Below are positions 21,901-36,900 of a stretch of DNA of 64,000 bases, one piece after another; the first letter of the stretch is position 1; every line of letters begins with the position of its first letter. Both the position numbers and the translations under genes were made by a program. Source of the DNA: Agapetus fuscipes. Its lineage: Eukaryota > Arthropoda > Insecta > Trichoptera > Glossosomatidae. The notes beneath the pieces were generated by a model. The model did not search any database. It was not told the DNA's origin and was given only the letters and a program-made list of their open reading frames with translations. Location: assembly GCA_951799405.1 (NCBI GenBank), contig OX637361.1, forward strand, positions 8,269,156 to 8,333,155. Direction: 5' to 3'.

Positions 21901-24900
21901 ATATGAAAAAACTATTTTCAAGAATTAAATAGGTAAGTTAATAAGTTTAAGTTTTTTCATATTATCGCAAAAACTATTCACATTATTCTATTAAAAATCA
22001 CACCACCTACTAGAATTTGTATCATTCTATAATTATGAAGAAAATAAAAATTTCCAAAATACAAAACAACAAAATGTGAGCAAAAACTGTATTTAAAAAA
22101 ACAGTTTTTTTAAATATTTTTTGTGGCGTCATTTTTTAAGTTATATAAAAAAAACTAACTTTAAAATTAATATAAAAAATTATTTCACACGCGTGATTTT
22201 TTTCATTAATGTCACTCTTTTACTAAGGCCATAAAGTATAAGAAACATATTTTTTAAAACAACGGGATTTTTAATTTTGAACACAGGCCAAATAGGTATT
22301 ATATCCAGAAAAGTTTTTATTCGGCAGAATTTTTAAATTTAATTTTTTTATACCTTTTGCTTGTGTCAATAAAAACCTAATTAAACATGTGTAGGTACAC
22401 TTTTTGTATAATACTACTTCAGAATAAAACTAGGAAGTTGTTAAGAATATTTTTTTCACAATAAATGTGAATGAACAAATTACAGAGAATATTATTTAAA
22501 AAAAACGTTTTCTTGGATTCATCATCAAAAAAGTAACTCCTGCGTGGTGTGTAAGCTGTCAGATTGGAATGTCAAAAAAATTTAAAATGCGCGCTAGAGG
22601 CATGAATAAAAATCTGCGCATGCGCAGCCTCAGGGTGGTAACATGGAAAAATAATTTCTTGAGAAGAGTAATTCCTTGTTTATGCCATGATTATAAGTAA
22701 GAAATTTTTATGCCAGGTATAACATTTTACACCGGGCATAGCTATGCCCGGTGATAAGCTTAGAATAAGAAAATCTAATAAGTAACACAAAATAAGTACA
22801 AAATTCTTATTTTAAAAACCCTAGTTCATTCACACAAAAATAGCGCTCACCAAATAAATGAGCCTAATATTATTATTATTTAAACTTTTTATTTATTGTA
22901 TGTGTGGTCAGTCTCATGACAATGTATACTTAAGTCAAGAAACAGTACCTACCCGTAGTACGAGTTGTTTCACAATACTCGAAATATTGAGGATTCGAGA
23001 AAAATGTATGTGAACTTGAAAAGCACCTCTGGCGAGTATTGTGAAAAAACTCATACTACGGGTACTGGGAACATGAAACTCAGTTTTTGCCCATTGTCAT
23101 AAAGATCATTGTACGTGTGTCAAGATGTTTTTCAAGCTGATGATGTGTCCTTTACATATATTATAGAAGTCATTTGAGTCGTATTGAAGGAAAGGCTAAC
23201 CGTAATCTAATTAATCAGAATTATCTGCAGGTTTGTTGGCTTAATCTGCTCTTAATCCAGATTATTGAATGCCCAGGTATGTGTACCTATTGTAATCAAT
23301 AATTTGAGCTAGAATTCATTATCACAACAGGAAAAATGCTAGTAACTGTCAAAAATATTTCAAGATAAGACTCAAAAGATTATCCAGGGCCTATTATTTC
23401 CATAATGAACTCGACACAATCAAAATATCCCTCGACTATGTGAAGTCACCTGTGGCGAAGGGTGCCATACAAGTCGATTCCCATCGGTTTCCCTTTTAAA
23501 ATGAGGCAAAAATGATAATAATGTAGACTGCATGGTTTCAATGGGGAAAAAATATGTACCTATTGTTTCTTTGGTTTTAAATGTATTTTTTTACTTAGTG
23601 CCTGTATTTTTTAACTACTTTGTTGCCTCATTTTAAAAGGGAAGCCGATGGGAATCGAGTTGTATGGCACCCCTCGCCTTTGGAAGTCACACATTTATAA
23701 TCTAAGCTGCAAAGATATATTTACATTTAAGGCTTATGTTTAATGCTCACCCACAGGCTGACACATATGTAAGTTCACGCTTGCACATGCTGCATGTGCA
23801 CGTTCAATAAAAAACAAACCTCGCAACTCCTGCCACCCCTCCCTGAAACAGGGGTGGAATCGGCAAAAGTGAGACGATTTTTCCGAGTATGGAGGTCAGC
23901 GGCATTCCAATCTTTTAGTCGAGAAATACGTACCCCATAATAATTTAAAAAGTGAGTTCCCGATAGTTCAGAAATTTTGGTAGTTAACAGCATTATGCCC
24001 TTACATGCATTTGACAATTAAGTTAAATGCATTACATCAAACTACTTTTTTAGATAAAAGTGTTTTCTCAAACCTGAAGAATTTACATGTTGCGTTGAAA
24101 CATTATCATATTATTGCACTTTGTCTCAAGTTTAACATGTTTATCCCTAGTGGGTTGGTGAAGTTAGATTAGAGATGGATTGTGTTCTAATGAATTAGTG
24201 GGAGGATGTATGCGTGTTCTGCCAACTTTTTGATCGCCCTTTAAGTTAGTAATACGACAAAAAAAAAAATTATAATACAACTAAAATATTGTTTCATCGG
24301 TAGGTTCCGGTTGCAAGCCATCTCAAAGCTGAAAACGACGAGTACCACAAAGGTTTCCAGCACGGAAACAGAAAGAGGGAATCCATAGAGGCCGGTCGAA
24401 AGAGCTACGACAGGTTCATAGATGAGAGTAACCTGCAGTCCCTCGGGCCCTATTCCAAGTCACATCTTCAAAGATGGCTCCCTGCCCCCATGGTCACAGA
24501 ACATCCTGGATCCCCCGGAGAAATGGGTAAACTATTAAACTGTATTTTAATCAAGCCATTCTAAATAAAGCCTATTCATATTTAGTATAATGTTTGTGTA
24601 TTAACTCTGAAAATTCATATTGAATCATATAATAAATGACTTTAAAGAAAAATAATTATGGTTTATTTAAGCTCTGTTTTTTACCACTTTTTTCTTTATT
24701 GATTGTAAATTATGAATGCTTACAGCCCTCATACCATTCTCAGATAAATGAAACTTGAAAATTAAATTAGAAAAGAATATTCATATTGTAGAAAAATATA
24801 AGTAGGTACTGATCATTTTTCAATTCTTTATTTGTATATTTTATTCACACTGTTCACACATATACATCTTTACAGGCATGTTAAGATTGTGAACATTTTT

Positions 24901-27900
24901 CTTGTGTAATAATATGTATGCAAATGCAGATTATAGATTCTATATACATAGCTGTAGATACAAGTGAAAATGGGGTACTGTCACAGACCATTAAGTACAC
25001 ATAGAATCTCCATGTGAGCATTAACCATACTGCATACACTTGATTGTGATACCATCTGGACCAATAAACATCGCAGCACAATGTTAACTTGACCGACACA
25101 CAACACTTCTTTCAATTATTCATTATCTGAAACATATTTTATTTCTGTTTTTATCAAAGAAATATCCAACTTGATTGGAATATAATTTTTTTCTTTGACG
25201 CATAGAAATTGTTGCCATGTATTGATAAGTACATCTTGCTTGATTTTGTGTTACCGGGCTTTGACCGTGGTCCATAGTGTTTTTCTTTTCTTCTTTTTCC
25301 TTTTTCTTGTTCTCTATACTTCTTGAAGACTTCAGCTTACGTTTCGTCACCCCTGTGTGCGACTTCTTCGGAGCTCTGCTCCCTTCTGATGTTTGTACAA
25401 AAGGCGGCGTCTATTTATTTGTAATTGCTAAAGGGGCGATTGTTTGGTGTAAAACTACCCTGCGTCACAACTTCAAAGGGTAGTTCGTAAGGGTACTTCG
25501 TAAGGGTAGATTTTACAGTATGGTTGGTCAGCCTCATACCAACATATAAGTCAAGCTATAACCTATAACAAGCAATAACAAAATATTAGTTTGACTTTTC
25601 CCTAGCAACCCGGCCAGGTGGCGACACAATATTGTCTGTCGATTCACGTGCGGACTTCATTAACAGATCTAGGGTGCCACAAGTGGAAAAGTTTCAAAAA
25701 GAGAAAAATAATTCTTGCAAAAATGCTTATGTTTTGAACAAAGTAGGACGCCAAATACACCTGCCATTTTATTTATATCATAAACCTTTCTGAGTTCTGA
25801 CAGTTTGTCAACACCTAGCATGTATGTGTTATCAATGACATATTTTGAGTTTCTCATTGAGTTAAGTTCTAACCATGACTCAAATAGAACTATAAATTTG
25901 AATTTTTAATCTCAATTTCAAGGTTAAATATGTTATTTACCAAATGTTGGCTGTCTTCTAGGTACATTTGCCTGTATGGGATCCACACCCCTGTCACTAC
26001 TCAATATTTTTTTACTGCCAATCTAGGGACTTAAAACTGTGATATTGTGGTGAAGCATTAACCAGGTCATATTGCATTAGACTATTTGGTCATAGCGCCA
26101 ACACATCAATACATTCAATGTCTCAATTAAGTGTTCGGCTATTGTTTTTTATGATCAACGTTTGTCTTATATCAGTTATTGATTGTGTCCAATGAATGAC
26201 TTGAAATAACAGTGAAATTAAATATTAACAATGCATACAGTCTTTTAGTGCCCTATAAAATTATTCATATGTAGTTAACTGTAAGTTGTAGACTTATTTA
26301 CCAAGCTGATAAAATGCTTTTACAGTTGTTATAATAATAATAATAATATCCAATCATGCAGTTTACTCGATTCCCTTTAATCATATTTTTATTGCTTATT
26401 TTAGAACTGTATTGTTATGTGTGGATTGTTTTCATTTCAGGTAAAGCCGTTGTTATTCCGCCAGAAAAGGAAGCAATCATGAAGGAAAAATTCAAAGAAA
26501 ATCAGTTCAATTTAATGGCCAGTGACTTGATATCATTAAACAGATCCCTCACAGATGTCCGCATGGAAGGGTAATTAAATAAACTTTACCCTTTATATTC
26601 CTTGACTTATAGGTTGGTATGAGGCGGACCACCCATACTGTAAAAAATAGTTCACTTTGTCAATGTCACCCCTGTGTCAAGGAAGGTCGGCAAAAAATGT
26701 AGGGCTTATGTTCATTTGAGGTTTGGATTTTATTTGTAAGTACACATTCAGCATTTGTAAGCGTGAACTACACGTGTTTGTTTGTGGGCATGCATTTGAG
26801 AACTATAAATGAATATATCCTTGCAACTTAGATTATAGATTATAGACCCCTAGTACCTATATAATAAAAGCTACAACGCTCACATACTCTGGGTATTGGA
26901 AAATGTATGGAAGTTTGTGTTTGTATTTACGCTCAATGGAGGTGCTGTTGAATCGTTGTTTGGAAATTTAAGAGCGCCTCCAGTGAATGTAAAAGGCACT
27001 CTGAATCTCCATACCTTTTTTAGTATGCGAGCGTAAACCAGTATGTTGTATACTCGGGTACTTATATCTTGTTTTTTCCCCAGTGGAAAGACATGAAAGT
27101 TATGATTATATTTTGATTTTATTGCAGATGCAAAGCAAAGACATATCCGGATCTTTTGCCTACAACTAGTATTGTGATAGTCTTCCATAACGAAGCTTGG
27201 ACCACGCTGTTGAGAACAGTATGGAGTGTAATCAACCGCTCTCCGAGACCACTGCTCAAAGAAATCATTCTAGTAGATGACGCTAGTGAAAAAGGTGAGT
27301 GTATTTACTCAACTGTTCAATATGAACTCAGCTGCTTCACGTTGACCTTCATTGTATATTTAATTAATTAATATTTTTCTCTCGTAGATCATTTGGGACG
27401 TCAGCTGGAGGACTATGTTCACACATTCCCCGTACCTACGTATGTGTATAGAACAGAGAAGAGATCGGGTCTCATTAGAGCCAGATTATTGGGTGCGAAG
27501 CATGTTACAGGAGATGTCATTACGTTCCTTGATGCGCATTGCGAATGTACAGGTAAAACCAATATTATACTATATATCAGTTGCACTGCTGTGCTAATAT
27601 ATTTCAACATGTCTTCCACAAACAGAAGCATATAGCTTACACACTAAATCATTTCAGTAACAATAGGGTACAGTCAATTAAATAGGTAATGAATAGCACA
27701 TAAGGTACCACTCTGAACTATACAACCTGTACCAAGAGGTTGAAATGGTCCAGTCAATAAAAGTCAGCAGGCTGCGTTGGCTGGGTCACATCCTGCGAAT
27801 GGACCATGAAAGCCTGGAAAATATGTTTGTGTTAAGGAATCCAAAAGGGTGCAGGACAGTGGAGAATCCCAGATTAAGGTGGCAGGACAAATTGGTGGCA

Positions 27901-30900
27901 GACTGCCATGGGACAGGAGTATGAGACTGGAAGAGGAAAGCGTTGGACAGGCAGCGGTGGTTGTGGTTGATAAAAGAGGATAAAATCCACCTCGAAGTGT
28001 GCTGCCATTGATGATGAGTTTGATAAACAAAAAGTGACATTCCAAATAACATAATAGGGCTTTCAATTCAACCGGTCTGTCTTGTTATAATTATCTGCTT
28101 CTAAAAAAGTTTAGAAGCTCCACAAAAGACTTTATGGAAGTAAAGAGACAATTAACAAAGATCCCACGAAACACGGATACAAATCTGACAATTATTACTA
28201 TCAATGTCCATTGAATGAAAATTTAAAATAGCTGTAAGTTGTAGCTACTTTGGGAAGCACTGGACGTTTGTTTACTTCATCTCTTGTCATGATATTACTT
28301 GCAAATTCATCATTGCAGTACATGCAATGTCTGTGAAAAAATTGGGTCATTTTCATTCATTGATTAGCACTATTATAGCGTTGCAAAATCTTTTGCAACA
28401 TTAATTTCTTATATACACAAAATTCACTAAATAAAACAATTATAAAATAATATTTCATGTAGTAACAGCACAAAATAAAACAATGAATGAATATTTTTAT
28501 TTTGATTGCATCATAATTTCCAATGAAATTTAAGTTAAAAATTTTGAATGGATATCATTCATTTTTATTGTAGGTCATTTTAATTTTGCTTTCTCAGTGA
28601 AAAAAATAATTTATAGTTAGTTGTATGACACCTTCAGATGCACAATTTGCAGTATAAAGTATAATTCGGTCAGTATTTCCTGTTTAAATATTGTGTCTAT
28701 AATTTATAATCTAAATTGCAAAGATATGTTAGCATTTAAGATGTATATTCAATGCACTTCCACAAGCAGACATATGTATGTTCGCATTTACATTTGCTGC
28801 ATGTGTACTTACAAAATAAAACAATCTTAAAATTAACTCCTGCTGCCATTCCCTGAAACAGAGGTGAATTTTTGTTGTAAGTTTTTACGGCGTAGGAGGT
28901 CATCCCCATACCAGTGTAATGATAGCTTATGATTGATTATTTCCAGAGGGTTGGTTGGAGCCCCTTTTGGCTCGTATTGTGGAGGATCGCACAACTGTTG
29001 TATGCCCGATCATAGATGTCATATCAGACGAGACGTTTGAATACATAACTGCCTCGGACATGACGTGGGGAGGATTCAACTGGAAACTCAACTTCAGATG
29101 GTGATTATACATATCTTACATTATTTGGCTCATTTTCATTGCAACAACTAAAAACTGTGTCATATCGCTGCCTTAGTGCTTGTTTACTGTAAACGCCATT
29201 GAGCTAATTTTACAGGAGCAATGTTTTTGTGTTTTGTTATTGTAATTGACAAAATCGTAATTCAATTGCCTATTTTACCGAAAGTACTGCAGGTCTGGCA
29301 CTATAATAATCGGTAAAAATCATAATAATGTTACGTTTAATACTAAAAAAAGGCGTTTTAAAATGGATATACGTCAAAGATGCGCAACGGAAATTTCGTA
29401 AAGTGGATATACAGTAAAACGATCTTGAGATTGACCGGACGCTCGCAACAATCTTTTAGTGCTTGTTTACTCTATGCGCCAAATCACATATAAAGGGTGT
29501 TCCAGTCACTTCTTCACCGCACATTATATTTGTTGTACTTATTTAATTCATATTACACAGTAGGCTATTGAACTTTCATTTGACTTTTATTTATTTCTTT
29601 ACTTCCTTCCTTTCCTATTAATACTCTAGTGTTACCAAAGAGATGGAAGAGAGAAGTTTATTATCAAAATATTTTTTTATTTTCTTTAAGGTTTTTTTTT
29701 GTTTTTTACTTTCTTGCTCTAGCTGAAGACTAAAAATTTCATTTTTTTCACGAAATGGTGCTATAAAGAAATCATCAACTAATCATCATCATAAAGAAAG
29801 TATTGATTTGGTGTGAAATTTTTTTTTCGAGGTTTTCACGGAAATGAGTTGTCCTGGTGCAGGACATGCCAAAAAACACTATCTTTCAAAAACGTCCGTC
29901 TGTATGTGTGTGTGTGTGTGTGCGTGTGTATGTGTGTCACTTTCCAAAGTATTAGACTTAGAGATACCAAATTTTGGCTACATCAACTCTTTTGAACATG
30001 TTTTAAATATGAATTACACGGCATTACACCAACTTGAAAATTCAAGATGGCTGCCATACAAAAAAAAACATAAAATTTCAGATGGCAACCCATAGACCCA
30101 GGTTTGCAAGAGTGTTGCCATACCTAATTTTTTTAGTAAAAATTTGAGCAACGACCACACTGCAAAAAAATAATCTTGGAGCCGTTTTTGAGAAAAGTGC
30201 AATTTTATGTTTTTTTTTGTATGGCAGCCATCTTGAATTTTCAGGGTGATCCCATGCCGGTCGGCTCATCAAAATTTGTGGTTGTCAATTCTCTAAATCT
30301 AAAAATTGGTGTCTCTGTGATTAGTAGTATCGGCTGGGACATACACACATACGGACGGACAGGTTCGACAAATTAGGTTTTTTTGCACGTCCTGGCGCAA
30401 GACAACTCATTTCCGTTGAAACCTCAATTTTTTTTTCGGACGAATACAATACTTTATAGCTCCTTCTGACTGCTATAAAGTAAAAATATATTGAAAAGTT
30501 CTCAGCAGTTAGAGTGTTAATAAAAAAATACTTTTTAGAAAATTTAAGACAATAATGATAACTTATATGATGTCATTATTATATTTTCCAAAAAGTGAAT
30601 CACATACAAAGTGAGAAATTTCCAGACAAAATGTTTGGTAATAATCAGAGGGTTAAAATTAGATAAAAGGCTGCGATTCTTAAAACTTTCTAAATAGCAA
30701 TAATAATCAGTCGTTACTTTTTCAAAACATGACAAAAAAGTTTACCCACCATACAAAGTCCAAGTTTGCATACAAAAGCGTTCAATGACCATCTATGTAC
30801 ATATGTATAATAATCGAGAATCGTAGTTGCAACGAAATATTAACATTCAAAACTCAGATCAATTGCATGCCCACAAACAGAAACTTGTAAGTTCGCGCTT

Positions 30901-33900
30901 GCAAATGCTGAGTGTGTACTTACAAATTGAAACCAAATCTCAAATGAACATTAAGCCTGCAACTCTGACATTGACAAAGTGAATTATTTTTTACACTATG
31001 GGTGGTCAGCTTTATACCAATCTATAAATCAAGGTTCTTTCTTGTGTAATTGGCGTTTTTTTCAGAGACGACCAACCTCGCAGAGGGCTCTTGAGGTGTG
31101 ATTCACACAAAACGGCGCTCACCAAATAATCTTTTTTTTCTTCTTGAAACAGCATAAACTGGCAAATGATTCTAGCTTTAAATTCGTCATACAGTGAGTT
31201 AATTTATGCAAGAAAGTCGAGTGCAGATTCTGTGCATTTTTTTTTATTATTTTGAAGAAAACATCAATTATATATCAGAAAATATGTTTTTTTAGGACAA
31301 AAGTTGTAGCTTTCTATCTCTTGTGTAAAATGTTTACGAAAGTAAGTCTGTTTTTATTTTGAATTTCCAAATAGTGCGTGAACTACGTTATTGAAAGATG
31401 GAACATTTTTATACGTTTCAATGTTTTGATGTTTGCTAATGATGCTCCTTGCCTGATAGGTTGGTATGAGGCTGACCCCCCATGCTGAAAAAATAGGTTC
31501 GCTTTTGCTTACGCCACCCTGATTTTACGGATATGTGACAGGAGTTGCAAGGTTTATGTTCATGTGAGATTTTGTTGATTTTAATTTTAAATTTAACGTC
31601 AATTTCAATTTTCAGTAAGGATAGGCAGAATAAGAAGAAATGGAGGCAGCTCTGCAGAGGCTCTGGCCACCCCTAGCGGAATGGCGACAGAATTACAGTT
31701 ACAGTTACATATATACATAAATACTTGTTCAGATTATATTAAATTTTTATGAAAATAGAATATGATCTGTAATTTCGGCTGGTACATGCATACATACATA
31801 TACGGACGGACGGGACATTATGTCTTGGGACATTTATCGGTGGGCATTTTGTCGTGGTACCAAAAATATACTGTAAGTTATCCACGTACGTGTCTAATTA
31901 AGCATTTTGTAATCTCGTATGGCAATTATTGTCTATTAATAATTACCTACTGTTTCACGAACTAAAAATGTAGCAACCTGTATGTTAAAATGCCATTACG
32001 TTCATTTCAACATATAATCGACTAACCGTTCACATTGAACAATGCAATGGCAGAAATTGTTTTTGCAGATGGTCGGGAGATGTTTTTCTTCCTATGAACT
32101 ATAATTTTTAAAGGATTTATCTCAGGAATCCCTTGAAAACTTAAATATTCATCTCAAAATTCCGAGCGGGCTACGGTTAAAAAACGATGTTTAGGTGTGA
32201 CGTCACACCCACGCGCGTCTGTGATTGGCAGATACGGCAGCCACTCGTCAGCCACGCATGCGCATCAGCGTTTGTGGCGTATCCAGTAAACAAGCACTGA
32301 GTTGAAATTTCGAACACAGAATATCGTCTGTGAAAATGTTGAATAACTCGCACATTTGAAGACAAATACGTATTTTTTTTAGCTCAGATTGTGTAGAATT
32401 TTATTCTTAAGACAACTGCATCAAAAAGTCATATTTGACAAGATTGGCGTATACAGTAAACAAGAACTGGGGGAGCGATATGTAAACTTCCAGGACTTGT
32501 GGTCGTGGGCTGATATTCTATCAAACAGTATATTAAATATTGCCAGTGAATAATAAATTCAGCACAATAAAAAACCCTTGTCTATGTCACGTCACAAATG
32601 ACTTCTAAATAATCAGGAAATGTTTCTATTTTAAACCATTTTGAAATATTTGCAGTTGACAGTTATGTTTAATGCTGTATGCAGCGCTTTAGTGTCTTTT
32701 TACAAGCTACCTAAATAAAATTGTAATAAAGTCATGACTGTTCTGCCTCTAGCCTGGTTGTGACACGCTATAAAAATTAAATTGAAATCAAGTTCAGGTA
32801 ATTCATCTTGTAAAGAACATTCTAGTGCAGGGGTCAGCAACCTGCGGCTCTTTGGATGTGAAGCTGCGGCTCTTTAGCTGCATACGCAAATATTATTTAT
32901 TTTATCAAAAGCACTTAAAAATCATTCTGAATCGATTAATGAGTATTACGCACCGATTCTATCTCTCAGCTTCTTGTACTTGCTTTTCACCCCCCCCCCC
33001 CTCGCCGACGCTACTTTTTTGTTGGCAAGAAACCATTTGTGGCTCTTTATTCTCTTATTCTCATTGTACTCATTTGTGGCTCTTAATGTTAATGTTAATA
33101 ACACAGCATCAACGGATCAGTCCCAACAGCCTATGCTTAGTATTTAAAAAAAAAAAAAAAAATTGACAGTGGCAACATAATTTTACAGGTATCGTGTGCC
33201 GGAAAGAGAGATGGCGAGGAGAGGCAACGACCGCACGTCTCCCCTGCGCTCCCCCACAATGGCGGGCGGCCTGTTTGCCATAGACAGGGAGTACTTCTAC
33301 AAGGTGGGCTCCTACGATGAAGGCATGGACATCTGGGGCGGCGAGAACCTTGAAATGAGCTTCCGGGTAACATATACTCTTAATCTATTATTACTTAAAA
33401 AAAAATATATTTTATTTTGATTTGAATCTTTTATAAGATTAAGTTTGTTTCTGGTGAAAATCTGTGAAGCCTTGTTTCAAATAGAATTTTTTTTTTGTAC
33501 ATTGGTTGACTTATGGGTTGGTATGAGGCTGACAACACACACTGTAATAATGGTTCACTTGTGTGACCCCTGTTCCAGAGAAGGTCATCAAAAGTTGCAG
33601 GACCTATTTTTATTTGAGATTTTTGTCTTTATTTTGCAAGTGAACATGCGGCATGTGTGAGCGCTATCTTACCCTTGGATTTGAAAAGCCGTTTTCACAT
33701 TGTGAAGTCACTTTTTATGTTTTAAAAGAATCCATTGACTAAAAGTTAAAATTGGTTCACTTGTGCCAATGCCATCCTTTTCTCAGGGAAAATCGGTAAG
33801 ATTTGCTGAGGGTTCTCCTTCATAAGTTCACATGCATATGTGAGTGCGAACTTACACATGTTTACTTATGGGCATGCATGAGGCATAAATGTTGATGTAT

Positions 33901-36900
33901 CTTTGAATTCAAGATCTTAAATACAGATTGTGTATCCCAATTTCACAAGATCCCAGAAACTTGTTTACTCACTGTGGTTTTTTTTACCTGCAGAGAAAAT
34001 ATGAAGTTTAAATGTATTTTACACTGGAGAGTTGCTTCCCGGGATCTGCTGCCATGGTGTATCAGAGCTAAAACTTCCAGACATTTCACCCATGCCTGCG
34101 ACTGGCTTTTCAGCATGAAGATGATAATGTTGATGAAAATGTTTAAACAGATCCTGGAAAGTAACTCATCAATGTCAACCGCGGGCCTAAAATTCCTGTT
34201 AAGTGTATTTTGTTAGACATTGTTAAGTATGCAGTAATAACACATTGATTTCCTGTGGACTGCGGGGTAGGTGTGGCAGTGCGGCGGTATATTGGAGATA
34301 ATCCCGTGTTCCCACGTCGGCCACGTGTTCAGGGACAAATCCCCGTACACGTTCCCGGGTGGCGTAAGTCGAATTGTCCTACACAATGCGGCGCGCGTCG
34401 CCGAGGTCTGGATGGACGAGTGGCGAGACTTCTATTACGCCATGAACCCAGGTTGGCAATCACTGGAGGGACTGTGCATCCCATACATCTCACCCGTGGA
34501 ATCAAAAATTAACAAATCCTAACATCTTTGTATGCAAACATTCATAGCTAATATCATTGACTTAACAACGGTTATTTTGTTACTTATTTTACTAAATTAT
34601 TAGCTAATATCAACTATTCAAAAATTATTTTTGTATGTTCCTTGATATAATAGATTAGTTTCAGAGAAAGGCAGCATGAGTTTCAAAGTTTATGTTCATT
34701 TGAGGCTTAACCGCAGGTGTAACCGCAAATTTACACCTACACTTGTGGGCGTACATGAAGTATGAATTTAAAATGTTCATACATCTTTGCAACTTAGATC
34801 ATAGATAGGATCTTTATTTTTCACTTCACATGTCATCATTAACCGCTTTTGCATGTGAATTAAGACAAGCGTATTCAGAAACAATGCTGCTTTTGAATGC
34901 AAAATCTGATTGGTTCTTATAAACACAAGTACCGATCAGATGCTTGGAATTCACACATAGCACTGTGAAGTCTCACTGCGTCGTTTATGAATACAAATCT
35001 AAGCGTCTATTCACCGCTCAATTTTGCTTATAAGTGGGTTGATCTGAAATTTGTTGGTTTTCCGTAGGAACATTCTCAAATGGCCTAAAGCAAAACTTAG
35101 TTTATATTCTAGTTTTTCAGCAACAAATTACATAATTCCTTGAAATTACATCAAATACAATACAATCTTCTGCACAATAATTAAGATACATGCAGATAAT
35201 TTGTTTCATATAAAACCAAATGCAGCAATCTAGTTTTTTTTGTACATGCTATAAATATATGGAAGCATAGACAATTCCATTTTCTGTGATTCTATACATT
35301 TATCTTGTTTTAAAAAAAATCCTAGATTGCAGTCTTTAGTTCTATACAGTTGAATTGTCATTTTAGAATGCAACATTGTTAGACTAGATTCAGTTTCCTA
35401 TTTAGTAACCAATATCTGTATTCAATTACTCTTTCCATTACTTAGAAACAGTTAATTTTCTTAATTTGTGTTGCCTTTATAAATTATATAAATTATTCAA
35501 GTGGGAGAACATAAAAATGTACAATTCGATACACCAGTTCCAAACTAATGCAAGTCTGAAATTTTACGGTATTGAGTTATGTATGAGGAAATGTGTGAAA
35601 TGATGATATCTACCAGTTCCAAAGACCTACAAGCCGTAATGTCAAGAAAAAATAAATTACAGCACATAAATTACTTTAGAAATATAATTTCTAAACATAT
35701 TTGTCCGTTCCATACTACTTTAATCATTGTTTTCTCGAGATAATGGTTTTTTGAGTTGTGGGAGTTTGGTACTGGTGTATCGATTGATTTGTATCTCTGA
35801 GAAAGCACATAAATATGATTTTATTTTAAATTAATAACTTAGTTAACCGCAGTTTTAGATTCAATATTTCATGTTTGATTCTACATGTTATTTATACAAA
35901 GGAGTTTTATTAGTTTTTAATAACTTTTTATTAGGTAATCAGTTTAAGTAGCATAATCTATGTGTGCCTGGAAGAAAATATTTAGCCGAAACTTATGTTG
36001 TATTGATAATTAATTGTTGTGGTTGATTTGGCTCATCATTTTTTTCCTTATTGTCATTTTGCCACAATCACGAATGTGACTGTCATAATTCAGTTTTAGG
36101 AATCTTCAAATCTTAGGATCTCATGACGTAATAGATTAATTTAGTATTATTTGGCACAAGCTGTAACAATTTTAGGTCAATGAATAAAAATAATAGGTTA
36201 ACCAGTAACAATCATAAAATCGGTAACAATCTTAGGTTGACATTAACAAAAATGGGTTAATCGGTAACAATTATAGGTTGATAGTAACAATTTTAGGTTG
36301 ATAAGTAACAATAATGGGATAATCAGTAACAATTATAAGTTAGTAAAAATCTTTGGTTAATCAGTAACAATAATGGGTTAATCAGTACCAATAATGGGTT
36401 AATCAGTAACAATATTATGTAGGTTGATCAGCAGCAATAATGGGTTATTCAATAACGATAATAGGTTGATCAGTAACAATTCTAACAAATTACATTAACA
36501 AATTACTGTAATGGTCTCTAATATTATTGATAATTGTAGACGGAGTAAATAACTAAACATTTTATTTTTGCAGTTCATCTTACACTCAACTAACACAACA
36601 TTCATCCATCCATAATAATATGTCCAGCATTCAAAATAGCTCATCGCAACAAATCAATGATAAAAAAATATGCATCAATGCAATGGATTTGGAAAGTGCA
36701 TTAAAATCGTAAAATACATAGACAGAAAGAGAATTTTACAAACTTTGAAATGTCTGAATGCTATGGTTCATTTCTAAGTCAAATCCAGCACCTTACAAAA
36801 GAAGACAAAGTTACAAAGTTCACATTCTTACTCGCTCATGACTTTTGATGTGGCTCCAGTGCCTTAAATATAATACATTTACAAAAACTCCCCTCGAATG

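Noticed and set aside
34452..34519. Extension of exon 8a to a stop as an alternative C terminus
   Set aside because: It would remove the whole lectin domain. The sequence after the donor has no conserved content, so it is simple intron read-through.
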